A stretch of 64,000 nt of DNA. It comes from Amycolatopsis balhimycina FH 1894 (GTDB lineage Bacteria; Actinomycetota; Actinomycetes; Mycobacteriales; Pseudonocardiaceae). Of this stretch, positions 26,200 to 36,052 are shown piece by piece; the stretch's first letter is position 1, and each line of letters starts with the position of its first letter. The notes under the pieces were generated by a model, which saw only the letters and a program-made list of their open reading frames with translations, was not told where the DNA came from and did no database searches. Location of the stretch: the NCBI RefSeq assembly GCF_000384295.1, contig NZ_KB913037.1, positions 2,493,948 to 2,557,947 of the forward strand, written 5' to 3'. Made by a program: the position numbers and the translations under genes.

Positions 26200-26520
26200 T
26201 CAGCGCCGGCCGCCGACTCCTGCCCAACGAATGCCCCAGGTGAACGGGCAGCTTGCATGCGATGCCCCGTCGGCGGCGTTGATGTTGACCCAGGGACCGT
26301 AGACCGTCTGCCACCAGCCCCAACGTTCGCATCCGATCGAGACTCGGACCTCTCCTGTGCCGTTGGAACACCAGGCGCTGCCTACGCCGTTTGACGCCAC
26401 CGCGGCGGCGCAGTTCAGCGGAATGGCCGCTGCTGGCGAGGCTGTGACGACAATTGAGCCCAGGACAGTGGCAAGAGTAACGCCGACTGCAGCGACAGAT
26501 CTTGTTCTCCGAGTACTCAT
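26200..26520 (-). CDS. small secreted protein
   Basis: 106 residues from ATG 26520, preceded by AAGAAGGA. The Sec signal peptide has a basic STRRTRSVA start, the core AVGVTLATVLGSIVVTA and a likely cleavage after SPAAA. The mature part of about 75 residues has cysteines at NCAA, WCSN, GCER and SCPF, possibly two disulfides, and is rich in Trp and Gly (RWGWWQTVYGPWVNI). No family assigned. The upstream open frame is not used because the ATG with its ribosome-binding site fits the signal peptide. Confidence 0.7.
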   Translation of the reverse strand: MSTRRTRSVAAVGVTLATVLGSIVVTASPAAAIPLNCAAAVASNGVGSAWCSNGTGEVRVSIGCERWGWWQTVYGPWVNINAADGASHASCPFTWGIRWAGVGGRR

Positions 26521-26732
26521 GTTAGGTCCTTCTTCCGTGGAGATAAGGTGCAGCGGAATCATCCTCGCCATCCGCCAATTAAGACCGGTTTCCACAAATA
26601 TTTCGACCGATCGGCGTAACGTGCACGGACCTGGCGCAGGCCGATGCCCTGATTCGGTATAGTGTCATCCGACGCGATCATGCTGACGGCCCGGTGCTTG
26701 GCGCCGTCCACCGTTTTCCTGCTCCTCGACCC

Positions 26733-27353
26733 CTACTTGAGCTCGTCCTCGTCGGTCTCCTCCTGCGCAGCGTCCGGGTCGCGCAGCGGCCGCGAGCCGC
26801 CGGCGACGTCGGCGGGCGGCAGGAACGAGTACCGGCCCAACAGGTTGATATGGCCCCCGTCGCCCTCGCCGGAGCGCTGCCACTTCAACGCCGCCCGCAC
26901 CTCACGCGTGCGCGGGTCCAGCTCGACGTGCACGTCCGACGGCGACTCGACGGTGACCAGCGGGGTGGCGGGGTTGCATTCGTTGGTGCCGACGATCGCG
27001 AACGACCGGCCCAACGTCAACGCGTCCACATGCGCCCGACAGGAGTGCAGACCGAGCCGGTTCGCCCGCCAGATCCGCCACAGTTCCCAATCGGCGGCCT
27101 GTTCCCCGCCGAGCCGGAACCCAGTCACATCGAGGCACTCGTCGAAGGCGTCGACGACCCGCTCCGGCCAGTTGACCACGACCTGGCGAACCCGCTGATC
27201 CAGCCGTCGCAGCAGCTCGGGGTGCATGTAGGACACCGACTGCTCACCCTCGTAATAGCGTCCAGCTTCTCCAGTGCCGGGATCTGCACGTTGTGCGAGC
27301 GGGTAAGTCGGGCGATCCACTGATCTGGGGTGAGGTCGTGTGTGGAGGTGAGC
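26733..27353 (-). pseudogene. phage portal protein relic
   Basis: The N-terminal third of a tailed-phage portal protein is readable in two frames. The first (from about 27353) reads LTPDQWIARLTRSHNVQIPA, LEKLDA. The second continues from YYEGEQSVSYMHPELLRRLD to VDALTLGRSFAIVGTNECN and VHVELDPRTREVRAALKWQ. A 1-nt loss near 27250 separates them. The rest of the portal, normally over 400 residues, is missing, and the tail after GRYSFLPP is acidic and unrelated. It is a fossil of a prophage or phage-derived insert. No other phage structural gene is near. Confidence 0.75.
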
Positions 27354-27383
27354 ACGAGTCTCACCGCGCCTACGCTCGTGGCC

Positions 27384-28022
27384 ATGACCTGGTGGGCAGC
27401 ACTCTTAGGCTTCGTTGGCGCGTTGGCGGGCAGTTGGGGCGGGCAGATCATCGCGTCGAAGCGCGAGGATCGCCGGTGGGAACGCGAACGCCAGCGAGAA
27501 GACGTCCGATGGTCGCGTGAAGCCGACCGCGACCGTGAACGCCATGAACACGACCTGGAGAAGCTGGCTCGCCAGCTGACTCACACGGCGCAGTCGGAAT
27601 GGCGGTCAGAGCGGGTCGTCGCTTATCAGAGCTTCCTCGACGCGTTCGATGCATGGCAGGAAAGCGCTGAGCCGTTCGTGGCCTCCGAGGGCAATGGGAT
27701 GCCTGGCGCGGCAGTCTCCAAGCTCATCGAGTGTCTTGCGAGTCTCAAGTCGTCGTCGAACCGGCTTGAGATCATCGGATCCCAGAAGATCAAGCAGGAA
27801 ATCGACGACGAGATCATGCAGGACGCAGTCCGCGCCACGTGGGCGATGGCGCACGCTTACCAAACCGCCACAGAGGGTGGCGAGGTGCACAACACAAAGT
27901 TTCGCGAAATGCTGGACAAGCTTGAGAAGTCGCGGGCCTCGGTTGTCGAACTTGTTCGTGTGGACGTGCTCATTTCATCCGAAGAGAGCGCCCAGACAGC
28001 AGTACTACCCCCTGGTCAGTAA
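27384..28022 (+). CDS. single-TM protein with cytosolic helical domain (trio member 1)
   Basis: 212 residues from ATG 27384. One N-terminal TM (WWAALLGFVGALAGSWGGQI) is followed by a highly charged coiled coil (KREDRRWERERQREDVRWSR, DRERHEHDLEKLARQ) and a helical domain (VVAYQSFLDAFDAWQESAEP; KLIECLASLKSSSNRLEIIG). The helical domain has the same pattern as the next gene, suggesting tandem paralogues. No known family. It could be a membrane-linked effector or sensor. It starts opposite the portal relic, in the gap at 27354-27383. Confidence 0.6.
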   Translation: MTWWAALLGFVGALAGSWGGQIIASKREDRRWERERQREDVRWSREADRDRERHEHDLEKLARQLTHTAQSEWRSERVVAYQSFLDAFDAWQESAEPFVASEGNGMPGAAVSKLIECLASLKSSSNRLEIIGSQKIKQEIDDEIMQDAVRATWAMAHAYQTATEGGEVHNTKFREMLDKLEKSRASVVELVRVDVLISSEESAQTAVLPPGQ

Positions 28023-28079
28023 TGACGTGGTTGACAGCCCAGCATCGACGGTGCCCCCGTGGTGGCCTAGGTTGGCCTG

Positions 28080-28628
28080 ATGCCATCAGGTCAGGTTTCG
28101 ATTTGGATCCCGCTGGGCGTAGCCGTACTGGGCATTGTCGGCGTGGTGATCGGCAACGTCGTGAACAACCGAAGTCAGAACAAACGTCTACTGATCCAGG
28201 CGCTGGACGACGAGCGGAAAACTCTTCACGCCGACAAGATGCGGATCTTCGCCAGCTTCATCGAGGTGTTCCACGAGTGGGCCGAGGTACTTCACCACGC
28301 AGTCGACAAGTTGATCAGCGAGGATGAGCCGCCTTCATCGGACGTTGCCGCCCAGCTCAAACACCTGGGCGAACGCATCAGGCCGCGAGCGGCGCAACTT
28401 TACCTCGTTGCCTCGCGTGACCTGCGAGACAAATGCGACGGCATCATGTGGCTCTACCGCGACACAATCACCGATCTCTGCGCTGATGCGCCCTCGGTGA
28501 CGTCGGTTGGCAAGGTGACCGCGGAGGATGTTCCACTCGATGCGTACTACGAGCTGCTCAGCCATATGCGAGCCGAACTGTCGATCGATCCGAAGAGCGC
28601 TGCGGCGCAGTGGGACAACTACGGCTGA
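28080..28628 (+). CDS. single-TM protein with cytosolic helical domain (trio member 2)
   Basis: 182 residues. The N-terminal TM is VSIWIPLGVAVLGIVGVVIG, followed by NNRSQNKRLLIQALDDERKT and a helical domain (MRIFASFIEVFHEWAEVLHH; AAQLKHLGERIRPRAAQLYL). Spacing of the FxxFxxxxxxWxE and LKxLxxxxRxxAxxL positions parallels the upstream gene, so the two probably arose by duplication. They are 57 bp apart on the same strand, likely one operon. Function unknown. Confidence 0.6.
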   Translation: MPSGQVSIWIPLGVAVLGIVGVVIGNVVNNRSQNKRLLIQALDDERKTLHADKMRIFASFIEVFHEWAEVLHHAVDKLISEDEPPSSDVAAQLKHLGERIRPRAAQLYLVASRDLRDKCDGIMWLYRDTITDLCADAPSVTSVGKVTAEDVPLDAYYELLSHMRAELSIDPKSAAAQWDNYG

Positions 28629-28653
28629 GATCAGCCCAGCACGATCATCTGCC

Positions 28654-29160
28654 AGGACCGCGCATGAGCAGCTGCGCAAGTGGACCACGGACGGGACATG
28701 GGACCGGATCCTGGAGCACATGATCGTCGAAGACGACTCGCTCGGGACGCTGGAGGACAACGCCGCGTTCGTGGTCAGCGTCGACTCCACGAGTGTGCGG
28801 GCCCACCAGCACGCGGCCGGTGCTCGGAAAAAAGGGGGCTGTGCGGACTGGATCGAAGCCCTCCCGGTCGACGGCGAATGCCTCGGATGCTCCCGCGGAG
28901 AACTGACCACCAAAGCTTCACCTGGCCGTCAACACAGCAGGCCTGCCGCTGGCAGTAGTCCTCACACCCGGCCCGGCCGGCGACCCGCGACGCTGCCGCT
29001 GGTCGACGACGTTCACGACATCGACATCGACGTCTACGGGCAGCGAGTGGGGTCGGGCGGGTCCTCGCAGACAAAGCCTACGCCCACCCGAGCACCCGCA
29101 TTGCGATCGAGCGATCGGCAGGCGGTCAGCCAAGGCAAGTCGCGACAGGGTGCGCAGTGG
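28654..29160 (+). pseudogene. IS5-family transposase relic
   Basis: A degraded DDE transposase segment. It starts LRKWTTDGTWDRILEHMIVE and includes VVSVDSTSVRAHQHAAGARK, the first catalytic Asp block of IS5-type enzymes. LGCSRGELTTK continues the family pattern, then frames break (expected HLAVDGRGLPLAVVLTPG is scattered over other frames). Both termini are missing. It separates trio members 2 and 3. Confidence 0.75.
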
Positions 29161-29220
29161 CCGGCGTAGGTTACGCGAGCACGTCGTCCGTTGTCTCCGC
29201 CCGTAGCCGACGGCGCACCG

Positions 29221-29916
29221 TCACGGGGTCTCCGACTGCGTAGCCAGGCTCGGCGAGAAGGCTCGTATCGCGGATTCCTCGAATGCCTGGATCGCCGCCG
29301 CGACCGTCCTCGCAGCCGTCTGACCGTCGAGGATCACCTGCATCGGCGCGTGTCCTCGAGCGTCACGAGAGCAACTACTGAACGCCTGCGTCGGCTGCTC
29401 GGCAGCGTCCAAGGCCGACTTGATTCGAACGAGTTGTTCTCTCAAGGACGGTGTGACGATAGCCAACCGAGCCAGGACCATCGCTCGATCAAATTCCCTC
29501 TTTGCGGCCAAATAGGCATCGAACGTCTGAGAGTTCGCCTGCTCGACGGTGTCGGAGACTACGCCTAAGAACATGAGAAGTCCTTCGAATATCCCGGCAT
29601 AGTGCAGCGCCGTACGAAGCAGATCGACCACGGCTTCGCGCTCGTCGAGCCGCTCCCGGTCGGCCCGCTCGGCTCGCGCCAGATCCAGGTGCTCCTTGGC
29701 AATCGCGGCCTGACCTTCAGCGGCAATGGCTGCGACACGGGAAGACCCGGCCTGATCTTCGGCAGCCCTGCGAGATTTTTTCGCCTCTCGCGCCTGCCAG
29801 AACGTGATCGACGCACCGACGACCGCGATGAGAGCGGCGCCGGCGGCGATCCAGTCACCAGCGTCCATGGCGTTGTTGAGCCAATCCCAAAAAAGATCCA
29901 CATGTGATGATCGCAT
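29221..29916 (-). CDS. single-TM protein with long coiled coil (trio member 3)
   Basis: 231 residues from ATG 29916; the frame is open further upstream but without coding character. The TM is WIAAGAALIAVVGASITFWQ, then a basic-rich coiled coil (AREAKKSRRAAEDQAGSSRV; AKEHLDLARAERADRERLDE). A helical domain follows (LLRTALHYAGIFEGLLMFLG; AYLAAKREFDRAMVLARLAI). The overall plan equals the two genes on the other strand, although sequence similarity is weak. No family recognised. Confidence 0.55.
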   Translation of the reverse strand: MRSSHVDLFWDWLNNAMDAGDWIAAGAALIAVVGASITFWQAREAKKSRRAAEDQAGSSRVAAIAAEGQAAIAKEHLDLARAERADRERLDEREAVVDLLRTALHYAGIFEGLLMFLGVVSDTVEQANSQTFDAYLAAKREFDRAMVLARLAIVTPSLREQLVRIKSALDAAEQPTQAFSSCSRDARGHAPMQVILDGQTAARTVAAAIQAFEESAIRAFSPSLATQSETP

Positions 29917-30701
29917 CGCGCACTCGAAACGTTGCCGTGCCCGCCTGAGCCTGGTAGCTATCGCCGCACGCCTATACCTGACTGACGCACGCCTGGAACT
30001 GTCCTCCGCCGGCGTCCGCGGTACTGCACTCCCCCTGCACACCGCGCAGCGAGTACTCCATCCGACCACGTTCTCAGGGCTTGCGGCGCTGCTGCTGTCG
30101 CAGACCACGCGGTTACGAGCCCTCCCCGCTGGAGGTGGAACGCCCAGGGGCGGACGATGCTGCTGGGAGCCAGCGGCCGTGGTCGGACGGACAGTTCACC
30201 GAATCGCCTGCCGGGCGGCCAGGCCGGAGGGCGATGCGGGCGACGTGCTCGTGACGTAGGCGCCGAGGTCGGTCACAATCGATGCAATCGAGGTCGGCGA
30301 GTACGAACGCGCGTTCACCGACTCCCAGTTCACCACCCCTGCATACGTAGTGCACCCGCCACGGCTCAGAGTGACTACGTCTGTATCCCGGGGATAGAGC
30401 CGCTAACAGACAAGTGGACGCCCACGCACGTGGGCCTCAGGCTCATACCGGCAACTGAAGTCGACGGCTCGAGTGACGGATTGAACGCGCGCCGGACAGC
30501 AGCTCGGCCGTTCTGCCTGACCGCAGTCGTCGTGTCCGAGAGCGTCTCCCACCGCGCCGTTAATCGCCAATTCGTCATTGAGATGCGCTTCTACCTGGCT
30601 AGCTGTATGTGGCCATGACGTTGGTGACGCACTTCTTCGAGGTCCTGGTCATGTTCACCGAGGGCCGTCCTTGGCTGCCCGCAACCCACCTCTTGTCTGA
30701 C
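29917..30701. other. gap holding a small serine-recombinase fossil
   Basis: 785 bp without an intact gene. The only recognisable item is the recombinase fragment at 30262-30345. The remaining frames lack coding character. Confidence 0.4.
30262..30345 (+). pseudogene. serine recombinase fragment, about 28 codons
   Basis: The frame reads SVTIDAIEVGEYERAFTDSQ, FTT. The recombinase at 37386-38861 has SVIDAIVVGEYERAFTGTQF at the equivalent point of its resolvase domain. Flanking parts of the gene are absent. It marks an earlier, related element at this locus. Confidence 0.65.
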
Positions 30702-31664
30702 TTAGTCCGTCGATGAGCGGCCAAGCACGAGCTTGGTCTGGTCGCGAAAGGCCTCGAGTTCGGGGGAACCGCCTCTCACCTCGATGATGAGCTCGACGGC
30801 GGCCACCAGGTACTCGAGGGCGATGACGTGCTCGTCGAAGGGAGCGTCGACCTCGAACTCATCGAGCAGGACCTGGAAGTCGGCCAGTACCGCCTCGACG
30901 TGAGTGGCGGCTCGGTCGGGATCGCCGTTGCGCTGGATGCAGCGGGCCGACTCGATCATCGCTCGCCCGACGAAGGCGTGACATTGGCCCAGCAGCCGGG
31001 TGACGATGCGTCCCACCAGTCCGAGGCCGTTCTCTTCGAGCTGCGGGTCGGGCTGGGCAGCGAACTTCGCGGTGACCTGACGGGCGGCCGCGGCGAGTGC
31101 GACACCGTCGACCCATTCCTGGGAACCCTCCGGGGCACAGGGCCGCGGCCCTAACCGGGCGATGCACGCTTCGGCTGCGACCGATAAAGATGTCGCCGCT
31201 TCAAGGAGGAGATGGAAGCGTGTGCGACCCGACTCCTGCGACGCGACCGCCAAGCGTGCGACCTCGAGCGCCACGGCGACGTCCTCCGTACCATGCGTGG
31301 ACTCGCCACGGCGCGCACGCCCCAGGAGCACCTCCGCGGCCGCCTGCTCTTCCAAGGATGGCCCAGCCGCATCGTCGTCGATGGGCAGGCCGAGCTCGAG
31401 GCGGTAGGACATCCAGGCCAGCGGGTCCTTAACGGGGTCCGGCTCGTTGGCGGGGTTGCCGGACGCAGCACGAACGACTCCGCCCGCGAAGCGGTCCATG
31501 GCGAGCCGCGCATCGTCGAACGGCAGCGCGAACCGTTCGGTCAAGACGGCAAGGACATCGCGACGGGACGCCCCCTCCGCGGGCGCCGCTCGCAGATACG
31601 AGACAAGGCCGCCCGTTGACGTTCCACGGGCAACGCGCACAGTCAGGTCGTCGGTCCACTCCAC
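30702..31664 (-). CDS. hypothetical helical protein next to the YobI-type NTPase
   Basis: 320 residues, predicted mostly alpha-helical: VARGTSTGGLVSYLRAAPAE, then ALEVARLAVASQESGRTRFH, LLLEAATSLSVAAEACIARL and AFVGRAMIESARCIQRNGDP. No signal peptide, TM or catalytic motif seen. GC3 is high and the frame is clean, so it is very likely real. It is transcribed divergently from the NTPase at 32019, sharing a 354-bp gap that should hold both promoters. Function not recognised. Confidence 0.6.
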   Translation of the reverse strand: MEWTDDLTVRVARGTSTGGLVSYLRAAPAEGASRRDVLAVLTERFALPFDDARLAMDRFAGGVVRAASGNPANEPDPVKDPLAWMSYRLELGLPIDDDAAGPSLEEQAAAEVLLGRARRGESTHGTEDVAVALEVARLAVASQESGRTRFHLLLEAATSLSVAAEACIARLGPRPCAPEGSQEWVDGVALAAAARQVTAKFAAQPDPQLEENGLGLVGRIVTRLLGQCHAFVGRAMIESARCIQRNGDPDRAATHVEAVLADFQVLLDEFEVDAPFDEHVIALEYLVAAVELIIEVRGGSPELEAFRDQTKLVLGRSSTD

Positions 31665-32018
31665 CGATCGATGATGCCCGTCCCGATCTCCAACGACAAG
31701 CGAGCCACGCTCGCGGTGAGAGCAACTTGTCGCGCCGGTTGCTCGCAGGCACTCGCAGACGTCGATACAGTAGCCCTGCCTTTCGGTGACAACTCCTGCT
31801 CACACCAGGAAGCCACCGGCCTAACCGCGGGAATCGCAAGCTTCCGAAGATCACGGTTCCACAGAAGGGCGGCGTTGCCGGAGACGCGGCCAGGATGCCG
31901 ATCCTGACGGCCTGGATCGTGATCGGCGCCTCCAGGCGTGTCGACCTGTCTCACGAACCCGAGATCCCGCACACTCGTAGAGCGCGGAACAGCACAGCCG
32001 AACAACCGAGGAACGTGG
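31665..32018. promoter_or_regulatory. divergent intergenic region upstream of the YobI-type NTPase
   Basis: 354 bp between divergent genes. The NTPase frame is open here to 31938 but lacks coding bias before 32019. No clear repeat or hairpin found. Confidence 0.35.
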
Positions 32019-35000
32019 ATGACCAACACCGACGTCGACCAGCCGTCGCTCGAAGGCGCGCGGACCGAGCCCGCCCCCGCACCTTTCAAACTGCTGTCGT
32101 TGTCCTCCGAGTACGTGACCGACCAGCACGGGACCTACTTGCGGCACCTGCAGGAGGCGGTGGCGGAGCCGAAGAACTTTAACATCGCGCTCGCCGGCCG
32201 GTACGGCACCGGCAAGTCGAGCGTGCTCGACCGGTTCGCGGCGCTGAACAAGAAGACCACGATGCGCATCGCGATCTCCACACTCGGACCCAACATCGAC
32301 GACAAGAGCAAGGACATCACCAACCGCATCCAGAAGGAGCTGGTCAAGCAACTGCTCTACCAGGCTGTGCCGCGGCAGTCCCGCTTCTCGCGGTTCAACC
32401 GCATCGTCGCCCTGTCCCGGACGCGCGCAGCGGTGGAAACAGCCGCGGCGGTGGCGGTCGCCGGTGCGATCCTGGCATCGCTCGGCTGGCTGCCGGACGT
32501 CATCTGGACCGGGCCGGGCAATTCGGGAGCGGTCCGCGCGCTGGCCTGGGCCGGTTTCGCGGTGCTCATCATCGTGGTGCTCACCACCCTGAGACTGGTC
32601 ATCTACGGACGCTTCCTTATCTCCGACGTCTCCGCCGCCGGTGCCTCGGTGAAGCTCACAAAGGACTCGTCGACCTATTTCGACGAGTACCTCGAAGAGA
32701 TCGTCTACTTCTTCGACCAGCGGAAGACCGAGGTGGTCATCTTCGAGGACCTCGACCGTTTCGACGACCCGCACATCTTCGAAGCAGTCCGAGAGCTGAA
32801 CACCCTTCTCAACCAGACGCCGAAGCGCGTCAAGAAGAAACCGCTCCGGTTCGTCTACGCCGTGAAAGATAGCTTGTTTGAGCGGCTGGGTAGCGAGGCA
32901 GGGGGGCCGCCGGAAGACGCCACCGCGGACGAGACCGTTCGCGCCAACCGCACCAAGTTCTTCGACGTCGTCATCCCGGTCGTCCCGTTCATCTCCCACC
33001 ACAACGCCCGTGAGCTCCTCGCCCGCCTGATCGCTGACGGCGGGTTCACGGGAATCGACCGCGAGCTCGTCACGCTCGTCGCTCAGTACGCCACCGACAT
33101 GCGGCTGCTGAAGAACATCTGCAACGAGTTCGCCGTGTTCGCCGAACGGCTGCTGCTGAACGGGAAGACGGCTCCCGGGCTACGACCGAGCGCCTTGTTC
33201 GCACTAGTGGTGTACAAGAACTTCCACCTCAAGGACTTCGAGGACATCGCCGGCCGCCGAAGCGACCTGGATGCCTTGCAAAGCCAGCGCCGCGAGCTGG
33301 TCCGTGCGGCCATCGAAGACTGCGAGCGGCGACGGCGCGAGATCGTCGACGGGGTCCGGCGATTCGACACCAGGCAGGCGTTGGCGAGGAAGCTGGGCGA
33401 CCGCCTCGTCGCCGCCGCGCAGCTGTTCAAGGACACTTCGGGACACAGTGGATACCGGCATGTCTTGTTCAACGCAGGTGCTCGGTGGAATTCCGAGGAG
33501 GAGACCCGGAAGTCGGAGTTCTGGGCCGCCGTAAGCGAGTCGGACCAACTGGCATTGGCAGCCTCGAACGATCCGAAGAACGTTCAGACCGGCCTGCCCT
33601 GGCGGCTGACACGTGCCCACATCGATGCGCTGTTCCCCGAAGCAGCCGACGCCGACCGATGGGCGGAGTTCGACCGAAAGCGGCAACAAGAGGAGATCGC
33701 CAAGATCGAATCGGACATCGCGTTCCTGCGCGGGGCAGACTTCAAGGATCTGGCCGGCCGGACCCGGTTCATGACGCCCGCGGCCCACGAGGAAGCGTTC
33801 GGTGATTTCATCGAGCGGAAGCTGCGATCTGAGCTGGCCGTCCAGCTCGTCAAGCAAGGCTACCTGGACCGGAACTTCGCACTCTACGCGGCGCAGTTCT
33901 ACGGCGACTTCACTGGCGTCGATGTCGCCAACTTCATCGTGCAGACCGTACAAACCAACTCGATGGACATCGACCACCCATTCAGCGGGCCGGCCGCCAT
34001 CGCCAACCTCCTCGACGAAGCCCCGACCTACTTCCCCGACACGATCAGCGCCTACCACCCGGCCGTGCTGGACTACCTCCTCGAGCGAGACGATGCGCGG
34101 GCGAAGCGGATCGTCGGCACGATCGTGGCCGACTTCGGCGACGACGCCCGGAAGTTCGTCAGCGCCTACTTCAACTCGGGCACATGGCGGGTGAAATTCG
34201 TGATGTGGTTGACGGCGCGACCTTGGCGAGACGTCTTCACCTACCTGACACAGGCCGCGGACATCCCGAGCGACGTCACGCCGGAGCTCGTCGGCGCTGC
34301 GCTGCAGGCAGCCACCGAGCCCGGAAACTACCGGCTCGGCCCCGAACTCAGGGACTTCATCGTCGAGCACTACAGCACAATGCCGGTCTTCACGTCCCGT
34401 ATGCCGGTCAAGAGTGCGAGCAAGATCGTCGGGCTGCTGAAGCACATCGGAGTCATCATCCCCGACCTCGGCGGGATGGATGCGGTCATCCGGGGTTGCC
34501 TGGTCGAAGAACACCTGTATCGGCTGACCGCGGACAACCTGCGGAAGGCACTCAACGGCGCGGGCGACATCAGCCTCGACCGTGTGCGACAGAACGCCGA
34601 CGTCCACGAGTTCTGCCTGAGCTCCCCGGCTGAGTACCTGGCCGCGGCGGCGAACGACGCAGACCGCACTCCCCACACGGTCGTCTCCGAGACAACCTTG
34701 GTCGAAACCCTCACGAAGATCGCCGAAAGCTGGGCCGAGACCCACGCCCGTGAACTCATCGCGAAGGCCGCACCCAGCTGCCGAGTGGCACAGCTGGATT
34801 CGGCGCCAGTCGTGTGGTGGCCCATCCTCGCCGAACACCACTTGTTCCGGGCAACCGCCGGGAACGTCCTGGCTTACCTCGACAGTGTCGGTTCCTTCGA
34901 CCAATCGCTGGCGGACTTGATCGTCGAGGCGGGGAGCATCGACGCCCCGCACGCCGACGTCGACGCCGGCACGCGTGTCGCCATTGTGGTGCTCAACGCC

Positions 35001-35645
35001 GCTGCCGTGATCCCCGACGCGCGGCGGAGGGTCTCGCTGGTGCGCGGTCTCCCCGTCGACCTCCCGCTGCCCGTGGCGGAGCTGACTCCCGAGGCCGGCG
35101 ACCTCTTGGCCCTCCTGCTCAAGCACGGCTTGGTGGCGGATTCCCTCGAGACATTCTGGCACTTCCGTGGCTGCGGCTGGAGCGCGTTTGATCGTGCGAT
35201 CCCGCAGTCGAAGGGCTTCGTCGACTTCATGACTCCTGACCTGATCGACGGCTTCACCGGAACCGTCCTCGGAGCGCGGCACCTGCCCGAGCAGATCCGG
35301 GACAAGATCATCAGCAATCTCCGGGAGTACGCCAGCGACGGTGACGCCACGACGTTCGACGCCGCTGCCCGGTACGTCATCGAACAAGGACGCGGCCTCC
35401 CGCCGATCGAGACGTCCCGGGTCGCGGCAGCGACCCGGGACGCCAACCTGACGATGCAGTTGTTGAGCGTCGGCACGCTGTCGCCCGACGAAATCGTCTC
35501 GTCACTGAACACGCTAGGCGCGCCCTACGACAAGCTGAGGGCCAGAAGCGGAGGGAAGTTCGACGTGCCTTTCGAGGCCGAGCACCGGAAGGCGTTCGAG
35601 AAGATCCTCGCGCGGCTGAAGCGGGCCAGAGTGATCGTCGACTAA
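32019..35645 (+). CDS. YobI/KAP-type P-loop NTPase with inserted TM pair
   Basis: 1208 residues from ATG 32019, preceded by GAGGAACG. The N-terminus matches YobI-type ATPases: FKLLSLSSEYVTDQHGTYLR, then Walker A AGRYGTGKSSVLDRF (59-73). Two hydrophobic helices are inserted between Walker A and B, as in KAP NTPases (AAAVAVAGAILASLGWLP at about 140-157; AGFAVLIIVVLTTLRLVIYG at about 175-195). Walker B is VVIFEDLDRFDDPHIFEAVR (about 242-261). The remaining 850 residues are helical with no named domain and may sense or oligomerise. KAP-type ATPases are membrane-associated and recur in prokaryotic conflict loci; an anti-phage role here is inferred. The antisense frame at 33204-35387 is a shadow. 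Confidence 0.8.
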   Translation: MTNTDVDQPSLEGARTEPAPAPFKLLSLSSEYVTDQHGTYLRHLQEAVAEPKNFNIALAGRYGTGKSSVLDRFAALNKKTTMRIAISTLGPNIDDKSKDITNRIQKELVKQLLYQAVPRQSRFSRFNRIVALSRTRAAVETAAAVAVAGAILASLGWLPDVIWTGPGNSGAVRALAWAGFAVLIIVVLTTLRLVIYGRFLISDVSAAGASVKLTKDSSTYFDEYLEEIVYFFDQRKTEVVIFEDLDRFDDPHIFEAVRELNTLLNQTPKRVKKKPLRFVYAVKDSLFERLGSEAGGPPEDATADETVRANRTKFFDVVIPVVPFISHHNARELLARLIADGGFTGIDRELVTLVAQYATDMRLLKNICNEFAVFAERLLLNGKTAPGLRPSALFALVVYKNFHLKDFEDIAGRRSDLDALQSQRRELVRAAIEDCERRRREIVDGVRRFDTRQALARKLGDRLVAAAQLFKDTSGHSGYRHVLFNAGARWNSEEETRKSEFWAAVSESDQLALAASNDPKNVQTGLPWRLTRAHIDALFPEAADADRWAEFDRKRQQEEIAKIESDIAFLRGADFKDLAGRTRFMTPAAHEEAFGDFIERKLRSELAVQLVKQGYLDRNFALYAAQFYGDFTGVDVANFIVQTVQTNSMDIDHPFSGPAAIANLLDEAPTYFPDTISAYHPAVLDYLLERDDARAKRIVGTIVADFGDDARKFVSAYFNSGTWRVKFVMWLTARPWRDVFTYLTQAADIPSDVTPELVGAALQAATEPGNYRLGPELRDFIVEHYSTMPVFTSRMPVKSASKIVGLLKHIGVIIPDLGGMDAVIRGCLVEEHLYRLTADNLRKALNGAGDISLDRVRQNADVHEFCLSSPAEYLAAAANDADRTPHTVVSETTLVETLTKIAESWAETHARELIAKAAPSCRVAQLDSAPVVWWPILAEHHLFRATAGNVLAYLDSVGSFDQSLADLIVEAGSIDAPHADVDAGTRVAIVVLNAAAVIPDARRRVSLVRGLPVDLPLPVAELTPEAGDLLALLLKHGLVADSLETFWHFRGCGWSAFDRAIPQSKGFVDFMTPDLIDGFTGTVLGARHLPEQIRDKIISNLREYASDGDATTFDAAARYVIEQGRGLPPIETSRVAAATRDANLTMQLLSVGTLSPDEIVSSLNTLGAPYDKLRARSGGKFDVPFEAEHRKAFEKILARLKRARVIVD

Positions 35646-36052
35646 AAAAAGCCGCGGATGAGAGACGTGTTCACGGTGTCACTGGGCAGTTGAGCACGCG
35701 AGTGTCACAGCGCTCCCTCTTCGACCTCACCACCTCCCGGCCCCGACAGCCGGGCCTCCAGGCCACGCAGTGTCAGATCGGCGGAGAAATTCGGCCAGTT
35801 CGAGCTCGACCGGCCCGCTCGGATGCTCACCGAGAGCCGGACAGTCGGCGGCAAGCAGTTTCATGACGCTCGCCCGGCCGACCTTCCCGTTCGCGCCCAG
35901 CAGGACGCGCCGAGATCGACCCGTCGGTCGGGCCTCATGTGCGGATAACAGGCGCGCCAGCCAGCACGTCCTCGATCCACCGTCTGCAGGTCGGCGAGGA
36001 TCAGCGCTTATCGCAGCAACTGGCTCGCCTGCTCGCGGAGGGTCGACTGGCC
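35646..36052. other. gap between convergent genes with a possible gene fragment
   Basis: 407 bp. On the minus strand around 35930-35730 a frame reads RRVLLGANGKVGRASVMKLL and GPVELELAEFLRRSD with coding-like codons. It could be a short remnant of a Rossmann or P-loop protein. It lacks start and context, so I do not call a gene. Confidence 0.3.

Noticed and set aside
33204..35387. 727-codon minus-strand frame inside the YobI-type NTPase
   Set aside because: Antisense shadow typical of high-GC genes; no recognisable fold and the plus strand carries Walker motifs.
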